Assembly: GCA_964304625.1 (NCBI GenBank)
Contig: OZ199838.1
Coordinates: 10,168,001 to 10,232,000 of the forward strand
Source: Kudoa neothunni
Taxonomy: Eukaryota; Cnidaria
Length of the DNA stretch: 64,000 bases
Direction of reading: 5' to 3'
Shown here: piece after piece, positions 40,363 through 53,209 of the stretch
How positions within the stretch are numbered: the stretch's first letter is position 1
Layout: each line of letters opens with the position of its first letter
Notes under the pieces: generated by a model
The model's database searches: none
Seen by the model: only the letters and a program-made list of their open reading frames with translations
What the model was told of the DNA's origin: nothing
Translations under genes and position numbers: made by a program

Positions 40363-41018
40363 ATTTTCATTAATATGACGTATTCAAAATTTACATTAGA
40401 TGATACGTTTTATAATATCTTTATGATTGTAAAAAGACAAAAGTCTTTAAAATATTTTTGAATTAAACTAGGAAGTTACAAATCTGTTGCATCACGTGAC
40501 TAACAAATAATACGCATTATTTCCGACTAAACCACATAGATTTTATTTTTGTTTATTGAAAACAAGGACAAAATTTAAATTTTAACAGTTCAATTTTTGT
40601 AGGAATATTAGAAATAATGTAAGATATTCAAAAATGTATCTAAAAGCACAATAATAGTCGTTATTAGACAGTTTACAGTACACGCTGTATCCAAATTAAA
40701 TAAGGTGAACTTTTTAGGTAAAAGGATAAAAACTTTTTCAAACGGTGCCAAAAATAAATAAAAACAAAATAGTATTTATAATTTCACAGAACTGATTGTT
40801 AACTAAATTTTATCCCAATGTAAAACGATACAAATATTTTATCAACAAATGATATAAACAAAATTTACAAATTGATTATCAGCCGAATAATCTTAATAAT
40901 GTACATTTATTTATTCATTCTAATATTCAAAAAATTGTATTACTCATGCTGAAAAATAAAGAAAACACGAATACAAATAAATGCGCTATCGTTTTAACTC
41001 CATACTATCGGCTGCAGC

Positions 41019-43052
41019 CAGGGTGTCCAATGAGATTATCATAAAAAACTCAAGATTGCAAAGGAGCATAATAATATTATTTAATCAGCAAGAATTCTTA
41101 TTTTAAACGCGTTTTATAATTATTTTCGTCATTTAAATCGTCTTCTTCACATCCCTCAGTTAACATGTTCGGTCCATTTTTTCAAGAGTTCAAGGTAGCG
41201 TTTGCTCATAGCATCGCTGCTTACATCATGCATTAGTTTATTTGTTGGATGCCACGTCAAACACGTATTATTGTTTCTTCTGATCAATTGCTTTGCGAAT
41301 GGTTTACATTTCACGACAACTGTTCTAAACCTTTCTTCCTTGCGGACCCCTAATGTGGTCAGTAAACTTCTCATGGACCCTCTCTGGTTTTAATGCATAA
41401 TCCAATCATACATATAAATATTTTGACCCTTACGTTCCCATTGTTCATTTCAATGGACGGATAAAAACAATTTAAAATTATTGTTAAATCATTTATCTTA
41501 AAAAAATAAAATTCAAATTGTATAAGATTTTAATATTAATATTAATTTAATCTAAAAAAATTATTGATTCAAACAAAAAAATTAGGAACGAACGAATCAA
41601 CTTAAATTATTTATCTAATATCCTCAATTTTACTAAAATATTTATTATTTAAATTAATTAGATAGCAGGTTTTTTAATATATATTAAAAATATTTAATAA
41701 CCAAGACATAAAATATTTTTGATCATAAAATAATTAATTAACAACTAGGAAATCCATCCCTGGAAATTATTTAGAAATTACTGGAACTCTGACCAAGTAT
41801 AGACAATGACGCATAATATTTAAAATAAAAAATTCAATGAAATTTGTTGAATTATTATGTACACATGTGTGAATGTATAAAAGAAAATCCGCGAGAAATT
41901 TCTAAGTGAAAACCGTTCTTATAATGATCAAAATATTTTCTCCATATAAAATATCTATTCTTGTTACCTATATGTTATTAAAATAGAGTTAATAAAGGTG
42001 GGGTTATTATATAATAGAAGGCGCGATAAATGCAAAAAACCAATTTATTATATAAATAATAGACATGTAAAAAATATTCAACGAGATTTTTGTAGTTTCT
42101 TTTTATCAATAAATTTACAGAATTCTGACGGTGTTTAAATGAGCAACGCGCATATAAGTGATTTCGTGAGTTGGTTTCTATGGTGACCAGCAAGGAAATC
42201 TAGTTTCGCAATAATAGGCAGTTGTAAAAGGAGTAATCATTCCAATTGAATAGTCAGCAACATTAAGAAATATTATTTGGATATTGTAAGTTTTAGCAAA
42301 TAACTAACTGAATAACTTTTGTTTTTATAGATATTTTTACGAAATAAATTATAGCACGAGGAAATTTTATAACAAAAATAAAATTTTTATAAAAAAAAAT
42401 AACACAAGAGTAAATTTCAAATTTTTACTAATTATGCTAATGTTAAAAAATAACTAATTCGAATGAATGTATGACAATAAAATTGGATTCAGATTATATT
42501 GAAATCATTCACGGACCCCTTAGGGGTCCGTGAACCCCAGATTAAGAATCGCTTCTTTACGGCATTTGCAGTAGCCAGAATTGCCTACCTTAGCATCTTA
42601 ATAAAGCCAATCTTTAAAATCTTCTATTTTTAACCAATCTTGATTGAAGCACATTATACCACGCCCTTTTTTTAGCTCCACTTGAATTTTCAATAGTACT
42701 TTAAAATAATACACGTCTATACCTTCAAAATATATTATTCCAAAAAAACTAGAAAAATTTTAAGAACAAGTTATTATACCCAAATACAGTTAGAGACAAA
42801 TAAGAATAATTGATTAAATAACAATTATCCCAGGATCGGAAAACAGCATGTTGTCGACGATAATGATATCTTTTTAAAACTTCGTAAAAATTTAATTCTC
42901 TTCATTACTAAAAAATTAAATATGATTATTATATAATTCTAATACTTATTATTTATAAGCTGGTATCAAGGAATTCAATAATCTACAATTTTTATAAATA
43001 AAAACCCAAAACTTAGATGAAGGTAAAAAACCCCCAAGGTTTGGACGCCCTG
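41019..43052. mobile_element. Possible hAT-like element or two separate ends
   Basis: CAGGGTGTCCAATG at 41019 and, inverted, CAGGGCGTCCAAACC ending at 43052 look like hAT termini facing each other. The flanking octamers do not match, so they may be ends of two different insertions. A 72-codon minus frame (41156-41374, with RRNNNTCLTWHPTNKLMH) lies inside and matches nothing I know. Confidence 0.3.
42508..42534. repeat. Perfect 13-bp palindrome
   Basis: TTCACGGACCCCT is followed after one base by its exact reverse complement. GGGGTCCGTGAACCCC-type hairpins are common near the ends of hAT-derived repeats. Confidence 0.6.
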
Positions 43053-43358
43053 GTTACAACGTTTAGTACGCACTTTTTTGGACCGTCCCGAGGGGTTTAC
43101 GTACTATCGGTTATCAAGTGTACCATGTTTCTCGATCATAAAACCTACTCTGAAAATAAGACCTAATGATGTTTTTGAGCCAGTTTTTAGTATAAGACCT
43201 AATAAAATACTCGAAATCAAAATATTCTGAATTATATAACAAAGAATTTCTAACAATGTAATTCTGTTGGGTAGTTTATTACAAATTTTAAAGGTTAAGT
43301 TCTCATTAAACATTTAGGTTTTAGGGTTTGATTGCAATTTTTTCTTTATTTTTAAATA

Positions 43359-43762
43359 TAATGCAACCTCGGAGTTCGACCAAAAATTTTGAATCAGGAA
43401 CACTTTTGAATTCGAACAAATATAAAAGATGTATTCAGCGAAAAAAGTATAGAAAAGAAATTTTAGAAGAAGATTTTCCCAATCAAATTGTGCGAACGCC
43501 ATCGAATGAAAACCTTTTATAATCTATCGTACGACAACCAAACTATATTTATCCAATATTTCATTTTATCATTATATTTAATATTTATTGTTATATTTTA
43601 TGAACGCAAGTTATGTGTTTTTTGTAAATAAGGATAGAGTTCTCATTAGTTTGAGCGCGGTAACGGATTAAACTAATTTTCATTATTCTGAACGGGAGAA
43701 AATCATTCGGAGTTCGAACACACTTCTAGAACGGATTATGCTCGAAGTCCGAGGTTGCACTG
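43359..43762. mobile_element. Tigger-type MITE, copy 1
   Basis: Inverted ends: TGCAACCTCGGAGTTCGA on the left and, inverted, CAGTGCAACCTCGGACTTCG on the right, with TA after the right end. The outermost three bases of the left end have changed. The copy is about 404 bp and homologous along its length to 55123-55540. Confidence 0.75.
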
Positions 43763-45867
43763 TATAAGATAAAAATATCTATAAAATTCAATTTTCCACA
43801 TCATATTTCTTTCAATTCAATATCAATCGGTTTATTTAACAGGACGTTTTTTCGGTACTATTATGAGCTAAATATTACATAGGAAGTTTTGTCAGTTACA
43901 TATATAAAACTTAATTCCATTGTTAAAGAAATATAACGCCTGTCTTAAATCGAGGAAAACGGCAGAAGTGTGCCTTTTCGACCTTAACTCTGAAACTCGT
44001 AGGTTCAATACACTGGTTAATAGAAGTAGAGTCGTAGTTTGTAAGTTGTGCATCCTCACTCAAATCAGACTCCCTTCTATTAGAAATGATACACTGAATT
44101 CACATTCAGTTTTGAAGACCATGAAATAATAAATGATTAATTTATAAAAAATGAATTACTTGATTGGACATCCTATAATATAAGTTTTTTTCATTTTATG
44201 ATTGAAAAAAATTATACCGTTCATGTATTTTTCTATCAGATTATTTAAACATTATATTATCGAATAAAATTTTGTCCGAATATATTGTTTTATAAAATCC
44301 ATTGACATTTCTTAAATTATATTATTGTATTTATTTTAGATATTATTTTCTCAATTAAACAAGAAAAAGTATATTTTCTGAATTGATAACAATTTGCATG
44401 TGAACCTAATAGAAATTCAAAAACTAAAATTTTGAATTATTTTCAATGCTTAAGAAGTAAAAAGTTTTAGATCAACTTTAAAAATTTGACTTTCACTGAG
44501 TCGCGGATAATAAGACAGAAGGTTGATTAATATATTATGCTTCATGTAGTGTAAGAGTTGAGTAAACAATTAATCTCTAATATATAATTAGTATTATATA
44601 TTAAGAATTAAAAATAGGTAATTTATTACGGACAAATTTTCGTATATTAATTTAATATTTATATTTTTTTAAATAAATTGGGTATTAATTTGTTTAAAAA
44701 CAAATCTTAAAATTCGAGTTCATAACAATAGATGTTATGCTTTGCAAGTGTATTGTGATAAACTGTAATTTCGTTCCTCAATGTTTACAGATAATAATTT
44801 CGGGGTAAAAAACTGCAAAAATATTAACTTTACAAACATCAACAATTCCATAATTGTTACAGTATTAATTCGTTTGCTCTGTAATGTGTTTACCCAAGAT
44901 GATGATTAACAGGAATGTCTTTTATTATTGATTGTTAAATTTCATTTCCGAACTTTACATAAGGTTATTAATTATGTGAAACTTGAATGGTGTTAAAATT
45001 CGTGTTTCTATAATAATACAGAGAGAATTCTAGAGTTTCTGCATGTGATATAATGACATTGGAATATTTTGGATTATTTCTTAAGTTATTTGTTTTTTGT
45101 TAAATTATAGATTTATTGTTCATTTTTTAAATTTTTTATTTTAATATGTTAATAAAATAGTTGATTGTTTTCAAAATACATAAAAATGAGTATAAATGCT
45201 TAGAGGATATTTATGAATGGTTTATAAATCTAACGATCGACACATCGTAGAAATTATCAATATGGCTTTAAGGATTTTGCTTATGTTATTGTTTACATGT
45301 TTACATTTAAAAAATTTTAGTATTAAACTAAAATTTCAAAATTATGTTTAATATAAAACCTCTGATTGACAATGGCCATAAAACGGTTATATCCATTAGA
45401 TTTTATTCATGTTAATCTGTGCTATTAATAGTAGCACAGCAATTATGTAGTTCTTTTCAATGAATAACTATTTACTACACAAATATATCTCAGACTATTA
45501 TACTTTCTAAAACATGATATCTTGATTTAATTTTATATATGATATTCAATAGATCTTAAGTAAATCGATTACGATGGTTTAATTAAGCGGTTAAATAGAC
45601 GTAAGAATTAAGGGCATGAAAACAAAGATCACAAAATAGTCATAGCTTTAATTTCACCGCAAAACTCAAAACATTAATTTGTAAAATTAATCTTGTTTTT
45701 TATCAATAATCAGAATATATAATAATAGATTAAAGGGATGTAGCGTTAGTCAGAAATTGTTTACTACAATATTATAGGATTACAGCAACCATAAGAATGA
45801 GGATCATATACGTAAAACCGATTTCCCTGAGCAAGTTCCTATAATAGAACCTAGGGTTTACCAATAG

Positions 45868-46785
45868 TTGGAGCAGCTGGATTGGGGATTATTTTTATAG
45901 CAGTTTTGCTTTTTCATATGGCCATTTTTTCAACGACCACAGTGTGTGATACGCATAAACCGCCTGTGTTATGTGTGGGGATATTAGCTTCGTGCTTAAG
46001 ATCTACTCCTAATGGTCCTTACATTTGCGACACGCGGAACACAATTTTCATGCAGACGAGTATATTTTAATATGGATATGTTCTTTCGTGAATCGGAATT
46101 TTTAAATTTTTCATAGAATATTTCAAATCATCATCAGCGACTTCATATAGTAATCTTTTCATATTTGGATTATTTTCAAAAAAATCAACCTAAATAACGA
46201 TTATCAATCTAACTTAATTAATACATATTTCACTTATTCTTTTTATCAGTAAATTGGTTAAATCGTGCACACCTTAAAAATTTGGCGATAAATTTATAAC
46301 TTATGTATTTTTCAATAAATATTTAGAGGTAGGAGCTGGGCGTTACATATGGGCAAAATTCCCCCAAAATCTATGTATAGCCACACATAATTTATATTTA
46401 TTAATCTAAAAATTTAGTTGCTTCGGGAAATCCAACTCAAGATAGAATTTCTGTTTTTGGCTTTTGTGTTGTTATTGCAATTATTATTGGAATAGTTGCA
46501 AGTATTCTATCAGTTCGTAGGGGCTATAAATACAAATACTTGAACTCAGTTTGGATCGCAACTAGTGATTACCTTAATTAACGACAGAACTAATGAATTT
46601 TAGACGTTGCATTTCTTATCTATTTAGCAATTGTTTCCCGTTTTGCTGCAAAAACTTCCGAGGATTCCTTTTTTACTCAGCTGTTACTTTCGCGGTACGG
46701 ATTTTCAATGAGAGCATTATGGCTGGCGTGGGCGATGACTGTTATTGGCAGTGCCTTATATGTCTTTGCTGTCACTCAATTCTAG
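45868..46785 (+). CDS. Four-pass, claudin-superfamily-like membrane protein (5' exon missing)
   Basis: Exons 45868-46059, 46327-46374, 46418 to 46516 or 46564, and 46604-46785 (TAG) join in phase. Four hydrophobic spans appear: LGIIFIAVLLFHMAIF, FCVVIAIIIGIVASIL, FLIYLAIVSRFAA and LWLAWAMTVIGSALYVFAV. The first loop contains VGILASC, ten residues and another Cys. This fits the G-L-W-x-x-C ... C signature of the PMP22/claudin superfamily except for the Trp. Such proteins form cell contacts or modify membrane channels. The order and loop support the family; the sequence is too divergent to name a member. The third exon has two usable donors, one removing KYKYLNSVWIAT. The first coding exon, which must end with one base of a codon, was not found. 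Confidence 0.6.
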
Positions 46786-49700
46786 TCACAAAATCTATAT
46801 TATTTTATCCTATTAACTTTAAAATACATTTTCCCAATTATTGAAAAATCTTGTTTCAAATAAAAGTGAAAATTAATTTTTAGCTCCAATAACTAACTGG
46901 TATTGATAAAAATAGCGTTATTATTTTTTTTCTACTGATTGTTTTTTATTAACTAGATAATAACATAAATTTATATTTTTGCTTTATGTAAATATTAGCT
47001 TATACATGCCAAAAGGATAATCATTAATGTTTTTGTAAGTAGTTCAACAAATATCTAATAAAGATTGTCATATTCTTTAAACTTTGCAATAATTAAAAAT
47101 TTATCAGAATGAATATTTTTAGTGATATTAAAACAAATGCCGTTGAGCAAGATATATTAAGTCAATAATTAAAATCAACTACACTTATTGCATATTTTAT
47201 ATAACAAATACTGAAATTGAAGTTGACCATAAAAAATTCACTTTCCAAATCTATATGTACATATATATATATATATATATATATAGATAACGTTCTTATG
47301 TCTGTCAGTGTGTGTGTGCAGCAGTACGCATATGCCATGGAGGAACTTTTTTTAAATTAAGCCTTTAGTTTATATTTAAATAAATGATACCATTAATAAA
47401 AATCGTTCATTTACTTAGAAGTATAAGTATAATCAATATCGATATCAGAAATAGGGAATTTTCTGGTTGCCTGTATCAATTAGCAGATTAAAAGTACCTG
47501 TATAGTATTTAATGTTTGTTCACTTCAGAGTTTTACTCAATTAGAATGAACTCTTACTCACTATACACAAAGATAATCTGTTAATTATGATATAGAATGT
47601 TTTAAAAATGTTATATATATATATATCGTTTGGGGAAGTTTTAAGACAAATAAAACTATTAACTTCACATTTACGAGAGTTGTTGCATTACCCTTAAAAT
47701 TGGAAACATAACCAAATTATTTAGAATGTATTTTTACTTTTCAAGTGTTATAGATATATTTCAGCGAATAAGATGATGATAATTTTAAATAAAACACATA
47801 ATTTGAGATTAAAGTCGTTGGAATAATTTTGGTCTCTGTATGCATTCTAAAAACGATGTAAGATGTATGTAGAGTTTTCAAATAATTAAATTTTTGTGAT
47901 AACTTTTTAAATGAAAATTTCTTTTTATCGAATATATCGATTGAGTTTGAAACTATATTCGTCTTTTAGATAAGTTTTTACTCATTTTTTCGTTTTCCTA
48001 AACTTTCTTATAAAACAACTGGCATAGCTAATTCGATAAGTTTCTATATTTGATAAGATAATTATTTAAATAATGTTTAAGTTCTTAGTAAACTAATTAT
48101 TCCTTACCCTCAGACTTTAAGGTTAATATTCAAATCAATATAGAATTTTCTGTTCGTAAATAATAATTCATTATGATATAAAAATTGCATGAAAGTATGC
48201 GACACCTCATTCTATACGTAGTTTAAGAATTTATATTCACGATTACTTTTGAAAAAAATACGGTCCACTCAATACGTGTGATGTAAGTTAATAAGAAATT
48301 ATTGGTCTGCTCGATCTAACCGATATTTTCACAAAGTTTTCGTTAATCTAAGAATCTTTCAACACAAAGAAATTTTTTAGGGAAATCAAACAGTACGCTT
48401 ATTTTTAAAAGAGTGCCCTCCTTCGAGAAAACCAGTTGATGTTTAAGCATTACTGTAATTTTTCAACTCCAAAACATCTTAACATTTTTGATTTCACTGT
48501 ATTTTGATTATTTAATCTATATATTTTTTGAACAAATTAGTATTATTGTTAAAAAAAGGTTTCTTATATTTAAAAATCGGGAAATTATGTTAAAATAATG
48601 AATACGTAAGTTACCACTCACAGCTTATTAAAACCTCATTAACATCCTTATACAATTGCAAAAAAGGGGTAATAATATTTTTATTTCTGACGCATCTTAG
48701 ATCGTTTTTATTTTTGTTCTTATCGTTTGTAGACTAATAATAATTTTTATACCTAGATGAATTAATTTTTATCGTAAGATTTTAAAAAGAACTGAGTCTT
48801 ATTTAAGTTATTTAATGATTTTGTTTAATTAATAAATGAACTTTAATCGTTAATTAAATTGCTCATAAAATTAAGGTCATTATTTGTTTGGTCATAATTT
48901 GTAAAATAGACTTAAAAATACTCATTAATTTCTCTCAATACCTCTATTTATATTTGAATGGAAAGTGTGTGCATATTTTTGTTTATCTAAATAATCACAT
49001 TACAAAAATAATGACAAGTTTTAAAATTCATCAATTAAAATAGAAAAGTAAAATTTATAGTGTTTATTGTTCTAATTAGATTAGCTCTTCTGTAAAATGA
49101 CTCCATTCAAAAATAAAATTAAAAGTTTAATTTTTCCATCGCACAGTACCAGCAAAGCTGGATATTAGCGCTAATATATAATGTATTAGGACGAGTTTTG
49201 AGAAAAACGGTGATAAAATTTGTTATTTTTTGTGTATTAACGATTAATTTTAATTTTTCATTAAAAGTTCTGGAAGGGGTAAAATTTACCGATATTGCAT
49301 TTCTCTATGAACTTTAATTCTTTTAATTTACCTAGTAGATAACTTTCTCGCATTAAAATTCACGAATATTTCTATCTTAATAATAAAACTGAATGAGAAA
49401 TTTTAGTTTTGTCGTCAATTAACTTTTTCTTATTACCAATAAAAATATTATAAAGCTTGGTTATAAGTTTAAAAATAATTATTGAAAATCGAGTACAAAT
49501 ATTTCCATACTAAATAATTATGGAAAAAATTTAGGGAATATCCATTTACCCGAATATTATTACATTTTTTTGTATCAATTGACTACTTAGAATATATAAA
49601 ACAAATAATCTGATAAATAAACAGTCACAAGGAAAAACACAAATGTGAATGTTGAATTTGCGACCGAATAATTATAAAATATTTCATATATTATGAAAGA

Positions 49701-49863
49701 TTATGATTATAGAAATATTCTAAATCCTTAAAATAATAATATATGTGTATTATAACCAGTCTTCAGCTTTATTCTTTTAGCATGAATACTTTTTGATACA
49801 TTTAATGAACGCAAAACAATATATTTTAAATTATCCATAAATATGTTATTCATTCAAATGATA
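46786..49863. other. Gene-free region
   Basis: Very AT-rich. Contains a TA microsatellite at 47261-47285 and nothing I can call a gene or element. Confidence 0.5.
47261..47285. repeat. TA microsatellite
   Basis: Uninterrupted alternating A and T, followed by a TG-rich patch near 47310. Confidence 0.9.
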
Positions 49864-51144
49864 CAGTATTTCAAGATCTAAATGCAACAGTGTCGGATCA
49901 AGATTAAACTGATTCGCGCAATTACAGATAACCATGACGGATCGTGACTCGTCACAGCTTAACGTCACAACGAGAAAATATGTTTCTTTAGACGACACAA
50001 AGAAAGAAATTATCATTCGGTTATCTAAAGTGTATAGCGTTAGTTAAACTATTTTTGAGAGATGTTAAGGAAAATTATACCTATGGCCTAATTGCCACAA
50101 GAATTGGCGTTCATAAATCAACAATTTCACGGTTCTTAAAAAAGAATTCGAAGATGATGATGATGATGATGATGAGATCGATGAAGAATGCAGTTGTAAG
50201 AAAGGAGATGGGGACAGGAGGTCAAAATTGACAATCGCCCATAAATCATATATCCAAAGCTTAGTGAATGAGGATTGCACAATTACATTAGATTTAATCG
50301 CCAAGAAACTACAAGAAGAACGTAATAGCTGTGCTTCTAGACAGATTATTACTCATTGTTTAAACCGGTTCCTTTACACCCTCAACAAAATTTCAATTGT
50401 ACCGATTGCGAGAAATTCTCAGGATTGCATATCAAAGTCCAAAAGTGTTGTTACTAATTAATAGCAAATGTAATATTTATTAGTTATGTTTTAAAATATC
50501 TGCAACGTAAACCATTCCATTTTCCTGTAACTTACATTGATTAGTTTGGCTTCTCGCTTTCTATGAGACGAACATTTGGAAGGTCACTTTCAGGTACAAG
50601 AGCGAACCTGAAAGTGAAAAGAATTTGATCCAAAAACATCACATTGGTAGCCGCTGTTAGCTCCGAAAAAGTTTGGACGTTTCAGCTGATAAGTTACACA
50701 GAGAATCAACAAGTTTTCTATATTATCATAGAAAAATTTCTTGATGATTTATCGAACGATAGAATTCAAAGTGCGTTGTTAATTCTGGAAAATGTAAGGT
50801 TTCATAAAACCGATCTCATTCGTAAAAAAATTGATTCAAGTGGCCATAAACCTTTGTTTCTGCCTCCATATTCATCATTCCTCAACCCTATAGAGGAATT
50901 CTTTCACCAAGTAAAATCGATTGTCCGATGAAAAATACCCACAAATACAGATGAGTTAATGGAAGCTATCTTGAATAGTCCTGATGAAATAACACCTGCC
51001 CAACTTCAAAATTATTCTAATCATGCGGAGTCGTATTTCCCAAGATGTTTAAATATGGAAGAAATAGAAAACTAATACCTATATGATTTTAATTTATTAA
51101 TTCATCTTGATCCGACATCGTTGCACTTAGGCCTTGAAATATTG
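49864..51144 (+). mobile_element. Tc1/mariner (IS630-like) transposon, decayed
   Basis: Terminal repeats of about 41 bp begin CAGTATTTCAAGATCTAAAT on the left and, inverted, CAATATTTCAAGGCCTAAGT on the right. Both run on through GTCGGATCAAGAT, and both are flanked by TA. The plus-strand remnant has a helix-turn-helix region near 50080-50150, a helical region at 50228-50400 (SYIQSLVNEDCTITLDLIAK) and the DDE_3 catalytic part at 50644-50931 (second Asp position reads LENVRFHKTD; third site PPYSSFLNPIEEFFHQVK). The frame is interrupted and part of the centre is missing. At 1.28 kb the size fits the family. Confidence 0.85.
50154..50176. repeat. GAT trinucleotide run
   Basis: About seven GAT units inside the Tc1-like element, encoding Asp in the plus frame. 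Confidence 0.85.
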
Positions 51145-51510
51145 TATAAAGGCTTTTTCATATTAAAAGGAATACGACATATAATACTCACTGATTATTT
51201 GCATTCAGTTATTAATTTAATCAATACGAAACGAGTTATCCTATATAAACCAACATCAGTTCAGTTTTCATCGTTCTATCATATTGAACTTTTAATTAAA
51301 TAAACTAGATTTTATACTTATTTTCAAACAAGAACATGATTAATTAAATAGTCACAAAACTAATAAAATATATAATTTTTTACAATCGTCTGGGATAAGA
51401 AGCAATATTTTTTCGCCTTATGACAAATAATGATGGAAAATTTAAAGATATAAAAACCATAGTATTTTTATTCGAATATGTTATCTCTGATAATATATTG
51501 AATATCCTAA

Positions 51511-52043
51511 TCAATTGGAAAGAAATTTTTGAACGTTGTCTAGTACAGCAACTTCTTCTTCAACGATTTTTTCACCCTGTGATTAGAAAAAATTAACCTA
51601 GCATACTCACGGGAAATATTACTGTTCTCAGATCCAATAGCGTAGGTATGCGTTCAATTTTAAAAGGACTTTCTTTTCGAAAATCATTTTCTGAACACCT
51701 CCATCTTACGTGTGTATAATACCGACAATATCACAACTAAGCGAATACTTGGTTTTGTCTCCAACATAACAAGTGATCAGCAGAATATCGTCATTTAATG
51801 TAGCGCGTGCTTTATCAACTATAGGGAAACCTAAATAATAAGAACATTGAATAATTATTATTATTAACAATAAAAATAGGCACTACTTTTATTGCAATCA
51901 GGACACCAACATAGTCCAGTTGTTTGGTCGATATCACCACTGAAATATATAAAAATGTGTTTATTTAAAGTAGAGTTGACTATTCGACTAAGCTCTTCGA
52001 ACGATGAGCATTGGATGTGGTTGAGATTGTTAGTTTTATCCAT
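51511..52043 (-). CDS. TXNDC17: Thioredoxin domain-containing protein 17 (TRP14)
   Basis: Four minus-strand exons, 52043-51887, 51830-51749, 51704-51611 and 51576-51511 (TGA), give 132 residues with introns of 34, 44 and 56 bp. The active site is CWCPDC, containing the WCPDC motif that defines TRP14. Before it, FSGDIDQTTGLCW aligns with the FTGSKDAGGKSW region. After it, YVGDKTKWRCSENDFRK and RIPTLLDL match the family, the Trp and NDFRK being rebuilt across intron 2. TXNDC17 is a cytosolic thioredoxin-like oxidoreductase that reduces small disulfides and links to TNF/NF-kB signalling in mammals. It is slightly longer than the human protein (123 residues). It is transcribed away from the AP-2 sigma gene. 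Confidence 0.95.
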
Positions 52044-52556
52044 TTCGGAGGTATCGATCCAATCGAGCGAGCACCTGTGACCACTACTTAGAGATTAATA
52101 ATTCAATGATAAGTTTACTTTATGGAAATAAGTTTAATTGGGCTTTTTCACCAAAGTCCAATCGAATAACACTTTTTAATTAAATAGTTTGAATATAACA
52201 TGGTCACAATTAATCAACTTACAGTATTCAACAAAAAAATCAATCAGTCTTTTGTCCGACTCCCAAACAACCAAACTAAAAATATCGGAACTAGATAAGC
52301 AGCCTTAATTATTAAACTGATCAGATCAGGTAAGATTAAATTCATTCAAAAAAGTCGTAAAAATATCGTTAGCAACCAATTCTCGCATAATTATTTATTA
52401 TTTTAATCCGACCACCTCCCCAACAACTATCAACGCAACATATTCTATTTGATAGAGAAATCTCTTTTGAGCAACCACCAAATAATATCTATCGACAACA
52501 TTAAATAATATCCCGAGATACTGCGACGACCTTTAGTGTTATTGAAACTATTTGTT
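52044..52556. promoter_or_regulatory. Shared 513-bp spacer between divergent genes
   Basis: The start codons of TXNDC17 (minus) and AP2S1 (plus) face away from each other across this AT-rich spacer, so both promoters must lie here. No TATA box or NRF-1-like site stands out. Confidence 0.4.
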
Positions 52557-53209
52557 ATGGCTGTAACTTGCTTGATTGTTTTTTCTATTCAACATTTTTA
52601 TTTTCTTATAAAAAGATCAAATTTTTTCTGATACAAAATCGAACAGGTAAATCAAGAGCTGTGAGATGGTACGTACCATACACTGCAGAGGAACAAAAAG
52701 AAACTCTCACCTATGTACATTCTTTGATATCAATTAGAAATTCGGATGAATCCAATTTTTTCGAAGTAATTCTTAATGGGTTTTATATTGGTGTGCATCG
52801 TTCCATCACATTTCCTGTAGACTTCGTCCTACAAAATTGTTTACAAGGTTTATGCATCAATGTATTTCTGCATTGGCTGTGATATAAATGATAACTCCTT
52901 GGGAATGATTGAAGCCATTCATAACTTTGTTGAGGTTAATTTTTTCGTCCTTAAACCTCCAATTTCTATTCAAATATTAAGACTCTGAACAAATATTTCG
53001 AAGGCGTTTGTGAATTGGACATTGTATTCAACTTTACTAAAGTAATTGATTGTATAAATTTATGTTGGTTCGCTCTAAGGAGAACTGGATAACAACTGTG
53101 GTTGTAGGTTTATGTGTGTCTTGATCTTATGTTTTCGGCCGGTGAAATATGCCTCACTCCAAAAGACACCGTTCTTCAACACCTCAAACAAATTGGCTCA
53201 CTCGATTAA
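52557..53209 (+). CDS. AP2S1: AP-2 complex sigma subunit
   Basis: Exons 52557-52562, 52616-52765, 52821-52934, 52982-53041 and 53108-53209 (TAA) give 143 residues, against 142 in human. The whole longin-like small-chain fold is recognisable: IKFFLIQNRTGKSRAVRWY, YKIVYKVYASMYFCIG, DINDNSLGMIEAIHNFVE, YFEGVCELDIVFNFTK, VYVCLDLMFSAGEI. YASMYFC and the overall length fit the AP-2 sigma better than AP-1 or AP-3 small chains. The subunit is part of the clathrin adaptor at the plasma membrane and binds dileucine cargo. All introns are phase 0 and 46 to 66 bp. The first exon encodes only Met-Ala, echoing vertebrate AP2S1, whose first coding exon is also tiny. Confidence 0.95.

Larger units (their letters stand above)
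38823..45867. other. Seven-kilobase gene-poor region with repeat ends
   Basis: Apart from the repeats listed separately and one 72-codon frame, I see no supportable gene. The far right must contain the N-terminal exon of the claudin-like gene at 45868, which I could not place. Confidence 0.4.

Noticed and set aside
41156-41374. 72-codon minus frame as a host exon
   Set aside because: No family match, no flanking exons, and it lies between possible hAT ends.
50065-50304. Minus-strand frame with a Ser run
   Set aside because: It is the reverse of a GAT repeat inside the Tc1-like element, whose coding strand is plus.
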